The notes below the pieces were generated by a model. It was not told where the DNA came from. It was given only the letters and a program-made list of their open reading frames with translations, and made no database searches. A DNA stretch of 64,000 nucleotides from Steroidobacteraceae bacterium (lineage in GTDB: Bacteria; Pseudomonadota; Gammaproteobacteria; Steroidobacterales; Steroidobacteraceae). Numbering within the stretch: the stretch's first letter is position 1; every line of letters begins with the position of its first letter. Both the position numbers and the translations under genes were made by a program. The stretch is taken from assembly GCA_025458905.1 (NCBI GenBank), contig JALORN010000007.1, positions 1 through 64,000 of the forward strand. The letters run 5' to 3'. Below, piece by piece: positions 26,302 through 34,226 of the stretch.

Positions 26302-26497
26302 CGGCTTTTCCCCCTGGGCGGACGCGCGGTCCGCTGCGACTGTACCCACAGGCACGGCGCGACGATCCAGCACGGTCACGCCAGGTCGTGCCCCCATCCC
26401 GTACTCGTCGTCCGAGCCCAACGCCAGAGGGTTGAGCCCGGCCGAATCGTCATGCGAATATAACCATTCTGCCCGGCGGTGCGAAGCCCGACGATCC
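26302..26497. promoter_or_regulatory. Divergent promoter region between TonB receptor and ubiD-type gene
   Basis: The 196-base gap must hold both promoters. For the plus strand a -10-like TATAAC sits at 26459-26464, 34 bases before the ATG at 26498; TTGAGC at 26432 is too far for a standard -35. For the minus strand TACAGT (26339-26344 on the complement) lies 38 bases before the receptor start. No strong operator palindrome was seen. Confidence 0.3.
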
Positions 26498-27913
26498 ATG
26501 CGCGACCTCAGAACCTTCCTCGCCAGCGAAGCGGCCGCCGTCTGGGAGATCCCCGGGCCCGTGTCGCCGCGCCACGAGCTCACCGCGCTGCAGCATGCGC
26601 TCGACGAGCGCGGGCAGTTCCCGATCCTGCTCGCCCGCGACGTCGCGCGACCCGACGGCGAGCGCTCGGGTATCCCCGTGGTCACGAACCTCACGGCGAG
26701 CCGCGAGCTGACCGCGCGCGCCCTCGGCATCCCCGATCACCGCGAGACGGCCCGCTGGTTCGCAGGCCGCACCCAGAGCGGCATCGACCCCGAGGTCGTG
26801 GCGCGCGACGACGCGCCGGTGCAGCAGGTGGTGTGGCAGGGCGAGGAGGCGAACCTGTTCCGGCTGCCGGTGCTGACGCAGCACGAGCTCGAGCCGGGGC
26901 CCTACCTCACCGCCGCCCACGCGACCACCTATGACCCGGACACCGGCGTCGACAACACCGCGATCCAGCGCTGCTGGGTCAGCGGTCCGCGCCGCATGAC
27001 CTACTTCCCGTACCCGACGACCCACAACGCCCGCAACCTGCGCAAGTTCTGGGCGAAGGGCGAGCCCTGCCCGGTGGCGTTCTGGATCGGCCACCACCCG
27101 GCGGTGCTGCTCGGCACGCAGGCCAAGCTGCGCTACCCGGAGAGCCACTGGAAGGCCGCCGGCGGCGTGCTCGGCGAGCCGCTGCGGCTCGTCCCATCGG
27201 TGCTGCACGGCGAGCGCATCATGGTGCCGGCCGACGCCGAGATCGTGATCGAGGGCTATGCGCCGCCGGACGTCTACACGGCCGACGGGCCCTTCGGCGA
27301 GTACACCGGATACCTCGGGTCGCAGGTGCAGGCGCCGATCTTCGAGGTCGCCTGCATCACGCTGCGCCGCGACGCGCTCTACCACGACTACGGCTCGGGC
27401 CTCACCGACATGCTGGTGCCCGACAACATGGCGATGGAGGGCAAGGTGTACGAGCTGGTCAAGGCAGTCGCGCCGTCGCTGGTCAACGTGCACGTGCCGA
27501 CCGAGGGCAGGCGGCTGCATGCCTACCTGCAGCTGCGCAACCCCGGGCGCGGCGAGGCGCGCGATGCGCTGACCGCGGCGCTCGCCTACCGGCGCCTGAA
27601 GACGGTGATCGCCGTCGACGAGGACGTCGACCTCTTCTCGCCCCAGTCGATGCTCTGGGCGGTCGCGACGCGCGTGCAGTGGTCGCGCGACTCGATCGTC
27701 ATCGACGGGCTGTCCGGCTCGACGCTCGATCCTTCGCTGCCGGAGGGCGCCGTCACCGCCTCCAAGATGGGCGTCGATGCCACGCTGCCGCCCCCGCCGC
27801 GCCCGGGCGTGCCGCGCGCCGTGCCGCCGGTGGCGACTGTCCCGGAGGCGGCCCGAAGCCGCGCCGCCGCGCTGCTGGAGAGCGCGCCTGCGGGCGCGTG
27901 GCCGCGCTCATGA
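26498..27913 (+). CDS. UbiD-family (prFMN-dependent) decarboxylase
   Basis: A 471-residue protein with UbiD features: an N-terminal alpha/beta domain (GRTQSGIDPEVVARDDAP, YLTAAHATTYDPDTG), KLRYPESHWKAAGG, EIVIEGYAPPD and the active-site loop DGPFGEYTGYLG, then DNMAMEGKVYELVKA. UbiD enzymes reversibly (de)carboxylate unsaturated acids using prenylated FMN made by a UbiX; no ubiX lies in the window. The last 50 residues are Pro/Ala-rich. It opens a plus-strand cluster and overlaps the next gene by four bases. Substrate unknown. Confidence 0.9.
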   Translation: MRDLRTFLASEAAAVWEIPGPVSPRHELTALQHALDERGQFPILLARDVARPDGERSGIPVVTNLTASRELTARALGIPDHRETARWFAGRTQSGIDPEVVARDDAPVQQVVWQGEEANLFRLPVLTQHELEPGPYLTAAHATTYDPDTGVDNTAIQRCWVSGPRRMTYFPYPTTHNARNLRKFWAKGEPCPVAFWIGHHPAVLLGTQAKLRYPESHWKAAGGVLGEPLRLVPSVLHGERIMVPADAEIVIEGYAPPDVYTADGPFGEYTGYLGSQVQAPIFEVACITLRRDALYHDYGSGLTDMLVPDNMAMEGKVYELVKAVAPSLVNVHVPTEGRRLHAYLQLRNPGRGEARDALTAALAYRRLKTVIAVDEDVDLFSPQSMLWAVATRVQWSRDSIVIDGLSGSTLDPSLPEGAVTASKMGVDATLPPPPRPGVPRAVPPVATVPEAARSRAAALLESAPAGAWPRS

Positions 27914-28125
27914 GTCCCCAGATGCCGGAAATCGTCCGCGACACCCAGGGTGCCGCCTGGGAGAAGCGCGGCAACACCCTGTGGGTCGGCTGCACCCAGT
28001 GCGCCACCTGGTTCCCCGTCAGCCCGGTGCTGACGCGCCCCGGCGCGCCCGCCGCCTGTTGCCCCGCCTGCCATTCAGAGTTCAAGCTCGCGGCCCAGGT
28101 ACCGCGACAAGGAGAAAGCCGATGA
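27910..28125 (+). CDS. Small zinc-ribbon protein
   Basis: A 71-residue protein with two CxxC knuckles: GCTQCATWF (C28, C31) and CCPACHSEF (C51, C54, with an extra C50). This fits a rubredoxin-like or zinc-ribbon fold binding one Zn or Fe. It overlaps the decarboxylase before it and the diiron protein after it by four bases each, so it probably works with one of them, perhaps as an accessory subunit or electron carrier. No standard name is known to me. Confidence 0.75.
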   Translation: MSPQMPEIVRDTQGAAWEKRGNTLWVGCTQCATWFPVSPVLTRPGAPAACCPACHSEFKLAAQVPRQGESR

Positions 28126-28838
28126 CCCAGCTGATGTCCCAGAAGGAATTCTTCGCGGCCCTGGAAGCGGCGCGCCAGCCCAAGCACGGCGGCGGCCACG
28201 CCTTCAGCCGGGCGTGGGCGGCCGGCGACCTGTCGCGCGCCCAGCTCGGCGAGTGGGCGATCCAGCACTTCTACTACATCGACCCGATCCCGCAGCAGTT
28301 CGCGCTGCTGTACTCGCGGCTGCCGGACCTCGACGCGCGCCAGCACCTGCTCGAGAACCTGCTCGGCGAGGAGATGCCCGGCAAGCCGGGCAAGCGCCAC
28401 CCGGACCTGCTGCGCAAGTTCGCTCGCGCCTGCGGCGTCTCCGACGAGCGCATCCTCAAGGCCGAGCAGAACGGCGAGGTGCTGCCCACCACCCGCGCCA
28501 TGCGCGCCTGGATCTGGGAGCTCGCCGGCATCCGCGCGCTGTCCGAATCCTGCGCGGGCATCATGGTCGCGCTCGAGGGCCAGCTGCCGACGCTCTACCC
28601 GAAGTACGTCGAGGCGATGCGCAAGATGGGCTTCTCGGACGACGACATGGAGTTCTTCCACGTCCACATCGAGGGCGACACCGAGCACGCCCACGTCGGC
28701 CTCGAGCTGACCGAGCGCTACGCCACCACGCCCGAGCTGCAGCAGCGCTCGATCGCCTGCGTGCGCGCCTCGGCCGAGATGCGCTTCTCGATGCTCGACG
28801 GCATCAACGCGCGGCTGGTGCACAGCAAGGCCGCCTGA
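28122..28838 (+). CDS. Heme-oxygenase-like diiron (iron-containing redox enzyme / PqqC-TenA superfamily) protein
   Basis: A 238-residue all-helical protein. Candidate metal ligands fit the HDO pattern: E84 and H93 (LLGEEMPGKPGKRH), E152 (VALEGQL), and H182-D186-H189 in HVHIEGDTEHAH, the HxxxDxxH spacing known from CADD-type enzymes. HDO enzymes carry out varied oxidations, including decarboxylation, desaturation and N-oxygenation. It overlaps the zinc-ribbon gene by four bases, and GGAGAAAG precedes the start. Substrate unknown; a cofactor-independent PqqC-like role is the alternative. Confidence 0.75.
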   Translation: MTQLMSQKEFFAALEAARQPKHGGGHAFSRAWAAGDLSRAQLGEWAIQHFYYIDPIPQQFALLYSRLPDLDARQHLLENLLGEEMPGKPGKRHPDLLRKFARACGVSDERILKAEQNGEVLPTTRAMRAWIWELAGIRALSESCAGIMVALEGQLPTLYPKYVEAMRKMGFSDDDMEFFHVHIEGDTEHAHVGLELTERYATTPELQQRSIACVRASAEMRFSMLDGINARLVHSKAA

Positions 28839-28845
28839 GGCGCGG

Positions 28846-29607
28846 ATGGGCGCCGCGATCGGCGGAGGGGCGGCGGGGCAGCCTGCGTCGCGGCAGGTCG
28901 CGTTCGTCACGGGCGCGGCCGGCGGCCTCGGCCGCGCCACGGTGGCGCTGCTGCGGGCGCGCGGCCTGGCGGTGTTCGCCACCGACCTCGCGCTCGCGGC
29001 GATCCCCTGCGCCGAGCCGGATTTCGCCGCCGAGAGCCTCGACGTCACCGACGAGGCCGCGATCGCCTCGCGGGTCGCGCAGGCGCTGGCGCAGTTCGGC
29101 CGCATCGACCACGTCGTGCACCTGGCCGGCCGGGCCGGCCACGGTCCGATCGACGCGGTGAGCCGCGCCGACTGGCAGGCGGTGCTCGACGTCAACCTGA
29201 CCTCCGCCTTCATGATCGCCAAGGCGACCCACGCCGCGCTCGCCCGCACCCGTGGCACCCTGACGCTGACCGCCTCGACCAACGGCATCAACGGGGGCAG
29301 CGCGCTTTCGGGCCCGGCGTATGCGGTCGCCAAGGCCGGACTGATCAACCTGACGCGCTACCTCGCCAAGGAATGGGCGGGCGAGGGCATCCGCGTCAAC
29401 TGCCTCGCGCCCGGACCGATCGACACGCCGATGGTCACCGGCCGCTTCTCGCCCGAGGTGCTGGCGAAGCTGCGCGACAGCGTGCCGCTCGGCCTGATCG
29501 GCGAGCCGCGGCACGTGGCGCATGCGATCGGCTACCTGGTCGGTGCCGACGCGGCCTTCGTGACCGGCACGGTCATGAACCTCTCCGGCGGCCTGGTGCT
29601 CGACTGA
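28846..29607 (+). CDS. Short-chain dehydrogenase/reductase
   Basis: A 253-residue classical SDR. The NAD(P)-binding motif is VTGAAGGLGRA (TGxxxGxG at 22-29), with HLAGRAG for NNAG, S144, Y159 and K163 (GPAYAVAKAG) as the catalytic set, and a C-terminal GTVMNLSGGLVLD. An acidic Asp47 after strand 2 (FATDLAL) favours NAD. It starts 7 bases after the diiron gene in the same unit, so it likely oxidises or reduces the same pathway's intermediate. Confidence 0.9.
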   Translation: MGAAIGGGAAGQPASRQVAFVTGAAGGLGRATVALLRARGLAVFATDLALAAIPCAEPDFAAESLDVTDEAAIASRVAQALAQFGRIDHVVHLAGRAGHGPIDAVSRADWQAVLDVNLTSAFMIAKATHAALARTRGTLTLTASTNGINGGSALSGPAYAVAKAGLINLTRYLAKEWAGEGIRVNCLAPGPIDTPMVTGRFSPEVLAKLRDSVPLGLIGEPRHVAHAIGYLVGADAAFVTGTVMNLSGGLVLD

Positions 29608-29623
29608 TGCCGGCGCTGCGCCG

Positions 29624-30418
29624 ATGACGGCCGCGCCCGGCGCCGCGAAGCGCAAGGCCGCGGCGCGCGCGGCCACCGGCGTGCGCGCGATCCCCTCGCC
29701 CCGTTACCACCAGGTCTACGTGACGCTGCGCGCCTGGGTGCGCGACGGCACCTACCGCCCGGGCGACCAGATCCCGACTGAGCCCGAGCTGTGCCGGATG
29801 TTCGACGTCTCGCGGATCACGGTTCGCAAGGCCATCGAGGACCTCTCCCGCGAGGGCTGGCTGGTGCGCCAGCAGGGCAAGGGCACGTTCGTGCAGATGT
29901 CGGCCGCACGGCCCGCCGCCTCGCTCGACCTCGACGAGGCGCGCAGCCAGGTGGCCGACCTCGGCGCGGCCACCGAGGTGCGCGACCTCGTGGTCGCCGA
30001 GGTGCCGCCCGACGAGGAGACGCGCGCCGCGCTCGACCTGCCGGTGAGCGCGCAGGTGCAGCGCGCCGCGCACGTGCGCATGCTGCGTGGCGTGCCGCTC
30101 GGCCTGATCACCACCTTCGTGCCGCTCGAGGTCGCGGCACGGGTCAGCGAGGCGGAGATGGCCAGCCAGCCGATGTTCGAGCTGCTCGCCAAGGCCGGCA
30201 TCGAGGTGGCGCGGGCGGACCAGCTGATCGGCGCCACGCTCGCCGGCGTCGAGGCCGCGCGTGCCCTCGGCGTCGAGGTCGGCGCGCCGCTGCTGCGGCT
30301 CACCCGCGTGGTGTTCGACGTGCGCGGCAAGCCGGTCGAGCGCGTGGTCGCGCTCTACCGCGCCGATGCCTACCAGTACCACATGCAGCTGCGCCCGCCC
30401 GCCCAGGGCCGCTCCTGA
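29624..30418 (+). CDS. GntR/HutC-family transcriptional regulator with UTRA domain
   Basis: A 264-residue regulator. The N-terminal winged helix (about 25-95) shows YHQVYVTLRAWVRDGTYRPG, then PTEPELCRMFDVSRITVRKA and LVRQQGKGTFVQ. A UTRA effector domain follows and ends VERVVALYRADAYQYHMQLR. UTRA ligands are small metabolites. It lies 16 bases after the SDR gene, so it probably controls the surrounding cluster, possibly by binding the ubiD/TonB divergent region. Confidence 0.92.
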   Translation: MTAAPGAAKRKAAARAATGVRAIPSPRYHQVYVTLRAWVRDGTYRPGDQIPTEPELCRMFDVSRITVRKAIEDLSREGWLVRQQGKGTFVQMSAARPAASLDLDEARSQVADLGAATEVRDLVVAEVPPDEETRAALDLPVSAQVQRAAHVRMLRGVPLGLITTFVPLEVAARVSEAEMASQPMFELLAKAGIEVARADQLIGATLAGVEAARALGVEVGAPLLRLTRVVFDVRGKPVERVVALYRADAYQYHMQLRPPAQGRS

Positions 30419-30464
30419 GCCCGGCGCCCGTCCGTCCTTGTCCCTCACCGAGGAGATCGTCCGC

Positions 30465-31352
30465 ATGTCCAAGCCGCGTACCCCGGAGCTGCGCGCGACG
30501 CTGCTCGCGCTCGTGCTGCCGCTGCTCGCCCGCGATGCGCTCGCCGCCGGCAAGCCGCGCATCGACCTCGCCGACCCGGCGCAGAAGCTCGAGGCCTACG
30601 TGCGCGCCAACGGCGACACCAGCGGCAAGCCGGTGCTCACCTGGGGCACCGGCAAGGTCTACGGCTACGTGCCCGGCGAGAAGCCGCGGCCGCTGTTCGG
30701 CCTCGAGGTCGTCGGCATGTCGCGCTACGAGAAGATCGACGGCGGCTACCTGCGCCTGCACCGCGAGATCGGCTACTACACCGACCTGAAGACCGGCGAG
30801 GTGATCCGCCGCTGGTTCAACCCCTGGCTGCAGCGAGAAGTCGAGGTGATGCCGATCCAGAACGACCCGGTGAACCGCCGCTTCACGGTGCAGAACGCCA
30901 ACTACGAGATCGACGTCTCGGGCGACGACATCGTGTTCCATCGCGAGGTGCCGCTGCGCTACCCGAACCCGCTCGACCGCGCGACCTACGGCATCCACTC
31001 CAGCGGCGACTTCTACGAGGCGATGGAGATGTTCACCACCTTCATCCGCCGCGACCAGCTCGAGAACCCCAGGCTCACCTCGATCCCGAGCACCGGTACC
31101 TGGACGCGCTTCGGGCCCTGGCTGCCGTGGATGGAGATGGGCGCGCACCAGGGCTACCTCGTCTACCACAGCCGCGCCTTCAAGCCGGTGAACGGGCTCG
31201 ACGGCCTGCCCCCGCGGCTGCGCGAGTACATCGCCAGGGACAACCCGAAGTACCTCGAGGCGCCCGAGAAATTCACCGAGCCTGACGAGACCAGCTGGAC
31301 GTTCTTCAAGCGCACGCTCGACGAGCGGCGCCGCAAGGCGGCAGGGCGCTGA
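30465..31352 (+). CDS. DUF1838 family protein, exported
   Basis: A 295-residue protein with an N-terminal signal-like stretch (TLLALVLPLLARDALAAG). The body shows DUF1838-type features: KLEAYVRANGD, SRYEKIDGGYLRLHREIGYYTD, GEVIRRWFNPW, and FGPWLPWMEMG near the C-terminus. The family has no assigned function; members sit in catabolic clusters of proteobacteria. GAGGAG 8-10 bases upstream supports ATG 30465. The next gene starts two bases after its stop. Confidence 0.75.
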   Translation: MSKPRTPELRATLLALVLPLLARDALAAGKPRIDLADPAQKLEAYVRANGDTSGKPVLTWGTGKVYGYVPGEKPRPLFGLEVVGMSRYEKIDGGYLRLHREIGYYTDLKTGEVIRRWFNPWLQREVEVMPIQNDPVNRRFTVQNANYEIDVSGDDIVFHREVPLRYPNPLDRATYGIHSSGDFYEAMEMFTTFIRRDQLENPRLTSIPSTGTWTRFGPWLPWMEMGAHQGYLVYHSRAFKPVNGLDGLPPRLREYIARDNPKYLEAPEKFTEPDETSWTFFKRTLDERRRKAAGR

Positions 31353-31354
31353 AG

Positions 31355-32368
31355 ATGCGGGCCTGGCGGCCGTGGGTGATGTTGCTGCTGCTGCTGGTCG
31401 GCGCGCCGCTGGCGTCGTCCGCCACGGTGGCGCCCGCCACCGCTGCGCCGGCGAGCGCTGCCGGCCCGCCGACGGGGGCGACGGCCACGCCGCCGAGGCG
31501 CCTGCAGGACTGTCCCGACTGTCCAGAGCTCCTCGTGGTGCCGGCCGGTCGCTTCGAGATGGGCTCGAACGACGGCGAGAAGAACCGCCCGGAGGGCCCC
31601 GTGCGCCGCGTCACCATACGCCGCGCGTTCGCGCTCGGCCGCACCGAGGTGACGGTCGCGCAGTTCCGGCGCTTCGTGGAGGCCACCGGCCATCGCGTGC
31701 CGCCGGGCTGTCGAGTGCAGGAGGCGGGTATCGGGCCCACCGGCCGCGTCGAGTGGCGCGACGACCCCGCCAAGGGCTGGCGCGACCCAGGATTCACCGA
31801 GCCGCTGCGCGACGACCTGCCGGTGGTCTGCATCGGCCACGAGGATGCGCTCGCCTACGTGCGCTGGCTGGCCGCCGCCACCGGCAAGCCCTACCGCCTG
31901 CCGAGCGAGGCCGAGTGGGAATACGCGGCGCGGGCCGGCAGCACGGGGCCGTATCACTGGGGCGCGAACATCGACAACGGTTGCACCTACGCGAACCTCT
32001 ACGATCGGTCGGCGCGCAGGCACCTCGACTTCGGCTGGGGCTTCGCCGATTGCGACGACGGCTTCCGGGAGATCGCGCCGGTCGGGCGCCTGCAGCCGAA
32101 CGCCTTCGGCCTGCACGACATGGTCGGCAACGCCTGGGAGTGGACCGCCGATTGCTACCGCGAGCCCTACGGGCGGACGCCGCGCGACGGGCGCGCCGAG
32201 CCGCCGGCGCCCGACTGCAAGCTCTGGTCGGTGCGCGGCGGTGGCTGGATGACGCGGCCGAGCCGGCAGCGCGTGAGCTTCCGCGGCCGCGACCCGCTGG
32301 ACGCCCACTACAGCTACTTCGGCTTCCGGGTCGCGCGCGACCTGACGCGGGGAGAAGCGCGCCGATGA
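31355..32368 (+). CDS. SUMF1 (FGE-sulfatase) fold protein, exported, lacking the FGE cysteines
   Basis: A 337-residue protein with a signal peptide (VMLLLLLVGAPLASSA) and a SUMF1 domain: VPAGRFEMGSNDGEKN, RTEVTVAQFRRFVEATG, RLPSEAEWEYAARAG, NAFGLHDMVGNAWEWTAD and YFGFRVARD. True formylglycine-generating enzymes have two active-site cysteines in the segment before GFR. Here that segment (GGGWMTRPSRQRVSFRGRD) has none, so sulfatase activation is unlikely. It overlaps the TRAP permease gene by four bases. Role unknown. Confidence 0.8.
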   Translation: MRAWRPWVMLLLLLVGAPLASSATVAPATAAPASAAGPPTGATATPPRRLQDCPDCPELLVVPAGRFEMGSNDGEKNRPEGPVRRVTIRRAFALGRTEVTVAQFRRFVEATGHRVPPGCRVQEAGIGPTGRVEWRDDPAKGWRDPGFTEPLRDDLPVVCIGHEDALAYVRWLAAATGKPYRLPSEAEWEYAARAGSTGPYHWGANIDNGCTYANLYDRSARRHLDFGWGFADCDDGFREIAPVGRLQPNAFGLHDMVGNAWEWTADCYREPYGRTPRDGRAEPPAPDCKLWSVRGGGWMTRPSRQRVSFRGRDPLDAHYSYFGFRVARDLTRGEARR

Positions 32369-32907
32369 GGACGCCGGCCGCGGCGCCCCCCGCCGGCCTG
32401 GTGCGGCTGCTGGCGGCGCTGCGTGCCGGCGAGGTGGCGCTGACCACCGCGGCGTTCGTGATCCTCGTGCTCGTGATCTTCGCCGACGTGGCGTGGCGCT
32501 GGATCAGCGGCAGCGGGATCATCTGGGCGCGCGAGGTCGGCGTGTTCGCCAACATCGTGCTGACGATCGTCGGCATCGGCGTCGCGTCCGCCGACGGGAC
32601 CCACCTCCGGCCGCGTTTCTTCGACCGCGTGTTCCCGTCGCGCTGGGATGGCGTGCTGACGCGCATCCAGGAAGGGCTCACCGCGCTCGGCTTCGCGGTG
32701 CTCGCGTGGATCGCGATCCTGGTGGTGCGCGAGACCGTCGAGCTGCAGGATCGCTCGATCGTGCTGCGCTGGCTCACCTGGCCGGTGCAGCTCTCGCTGC
32801 CGCTCGCGTTCCTGCTCGGCACGCTGCGCCACGCGATCTTCGCCGCCTTCCCGGTGCTGCGCCCGGTGGAGCGCGACGAGGCGACGCTCGAGGCGCCGGC
32901 GCGATGA
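32365..32907 (+). CDS. TRAP transporter small permease (DctQ-type)
   Basis: A 180-residue protein with four hydrophobic segments and the DctQ pattern: VILVLVIFADVAWRWISG, IIWAREVGVFANIVLTIVG and a charged loop before ETVELQDRSIVLRW. It pairs with the DctM-type permease, which it overlaps by four bases. TRAP systems import organic acids with a sodium gradient and a periplasmic binding protein. No binding protein gene is seen in this window. Confidence 0.88.
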   Translation: MRTPAAAPPAGLVRLLAALRAGEVALTTAAFVILVLVIFADVAWRWISGSGIIWAREVGVFANIVLTIVGIGVASADGTHLRPRFFDRVFPSRWDGVLTRIQEGLTALGFAVLAWIAILVVRETVELQDRSIVLRWLTWPVQLSLPLAFLLGTLRHAIFAAFPVLRPVERDEATLEAPAR

Positions 32908-34163
32908 ACGGGCTGCTGCTCGCGGGGCTGGTCCTGGCGCTGCTCGCGCTGCGCCAGTACGTGGTGTTCGTGCTGGCGGCGGCGGTGATCTTCGTCTACG
33001 TCGTCTGGGGCGACGGGCGCATCGACAACATCGTGCTGGACGGCTGGGACGCGCTGAACCAGGACGTCCTGCTGCCGATCCCCCTCTACATGCTGGCCGG
33101 CGCGATCATGGCCGAGGGTTCGATCGCGGGCCAGCTGGTGAGGGTGATGCGCGCGGTGGCGGGGCCGATCCCCGGCGGGCTCGCCGTCGCCACGTGCCTC
33201 TCCTGCGGCCTGTTCGCCGCGATCGTCGGCTCGAGCACGGTGACGCTGCTGGCCGTGGGCACGGTGATGTACCCGGCGCTGCTCGCCGCCGGCTACCCGA
33301 AGTCGTTCTCGCTGGGTCTGATCTGCGCGGGCGCGACGCTCGGCATCATCATCCCGCCGTCGATCCCGCTGATCCTCTACGGCGTGATGACCGGCACCTC
33401 GATCTCCGACCTGTTCCTCGCCGGGGTCGGCCCGGGCCTGCTGCTGCTCGGGCTGTTCGCGGCCCATGCCGTGGTGGTGAACTGGCGGCTGCGCAGTGGC
33501 GAGTGGCAGCTCGCCGAGCTGCTCGCGGCGCTGCGCAGCGGCATCTGGGCATTGCTGATGCCGGTGCTGATCCTGGGCGGGATCTATTCGGGCCTGTTCA
33601 CCGCGACCGAGTCGGCCTCGATCGCCGTCGTCTACGCGATCGTCGTCGAGCTGTTCGTCTACCGGCGGCTCGACGCGCGCGGGCTGCTGCGCGTCACGAC
33701 CGAGACCACGCGGCTGCTCGGCGGCCTGTTCCCGGTGCTGATGATGGCGCTGGCGCTCAACAAGTTCCTGACCTTCGAGCAGGTGCCGGCGCAGATGGTG
33801 GCGCTGCTCGGGCAGGTGTTCGACGGCCCCGGCACCTTCGTGCTCGCGACCAACCTGCTGCTGCTCGTGGTCGGGTGCCTGATGGACATCGGCTCGGCGA
33901 TCCTGATCCTCGCGCCCATTCTGCAGCCAGTGGCCGAGGCGCAGGGCATGCACCCCGTGCACTTCGGCATAATGATGACCGTGAACCTCGAGATCGGTTA
34001 CCTCACGCCGCCGATGGGACTCAATCTCATCGTCGCGATGACCGCTTTCCGGGAGAATTTCTGGTTCATCTGCAAGGCCGTGCTGCCGTTCATCGCGCTG
34101 ATGCTCGCCGGCCTCGCCGTGGTGGCGCTCTGGCCGCCGCTGTCGCTGTTCCTGCTCGGGTGA
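32904..34163 (+). CDS. TRAP transporter large permease (DctM-type)
   Basis: A 419-residue polytopic protein. DctM motifs are visible: LPIPLYMLAGAIMAEG, FAAIVGSSTVTLLAVG, GATLGIIIPPSIPLILYGV and YLTPPMGLNLIVA. It forms the translocation pathway with the small permease encoded just before it. The substrate is not predictable; the next gene encodes a cyclic amidohydrolase, so a cyclic amide, ureide or related acid is conceivable. Confidence 0.92.
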   Translation: MNGLLLAGLVLALLALRQYVVFVLAAAVIFVYVVWGDGRIDNIVLDGWDALNQDVLLPIPLYMLAGAIMAEGSIAGQLVRVMRAVAGPIPGGLAVATCLSCGLFAAIVGSSTVTLLAVGTVMYPALLAAGYPKSFSLGLICAGATLGIIIPPSIPLILYGVMTGTSISDLFLAGVGPGLLLLGLFAAHAVVVNWRLRSGEWQLAELLAALRSGIWALLMPVLILGGIYSGLFTATESASIAVVYAIVVELFVYRRLDARGLLRVTTETTRLLGGLFPVLMMALALNKFLTFEQVPAQMVALLGQVFDGPGTFVLATNLLLLVVGCLMDIGSAILILAPILQPVAEAQGMHPVHFGIMMTVNLEIGYLTPPMGLNLIVAMTAFRENFWFICKAVLPFIALMLAGLAVVALWPPLSLFLLG

Positions 34164-34226
34164 GCGCCGGCAGCCGGCATCGTTTTCGGGGTCCTCGTCC
34201 GGGTCTTCAATTCAGGGGTTATCGAA

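Noticed and set aside
22597-26463. 1288-codon plus-strand open frame across the methyltransferase and TonB receptor genes
   Set aside because: Composition is repetitive Val/Glu/Arg/Ala without family motifs; it mirrors codon bias of the minus-strand genes.
31355-32368. Formylglycine-generating enzyme for a sulfatase
   Set aside because: The copper-binding cysteine pair is absent and no sulfatase gene is in the window.
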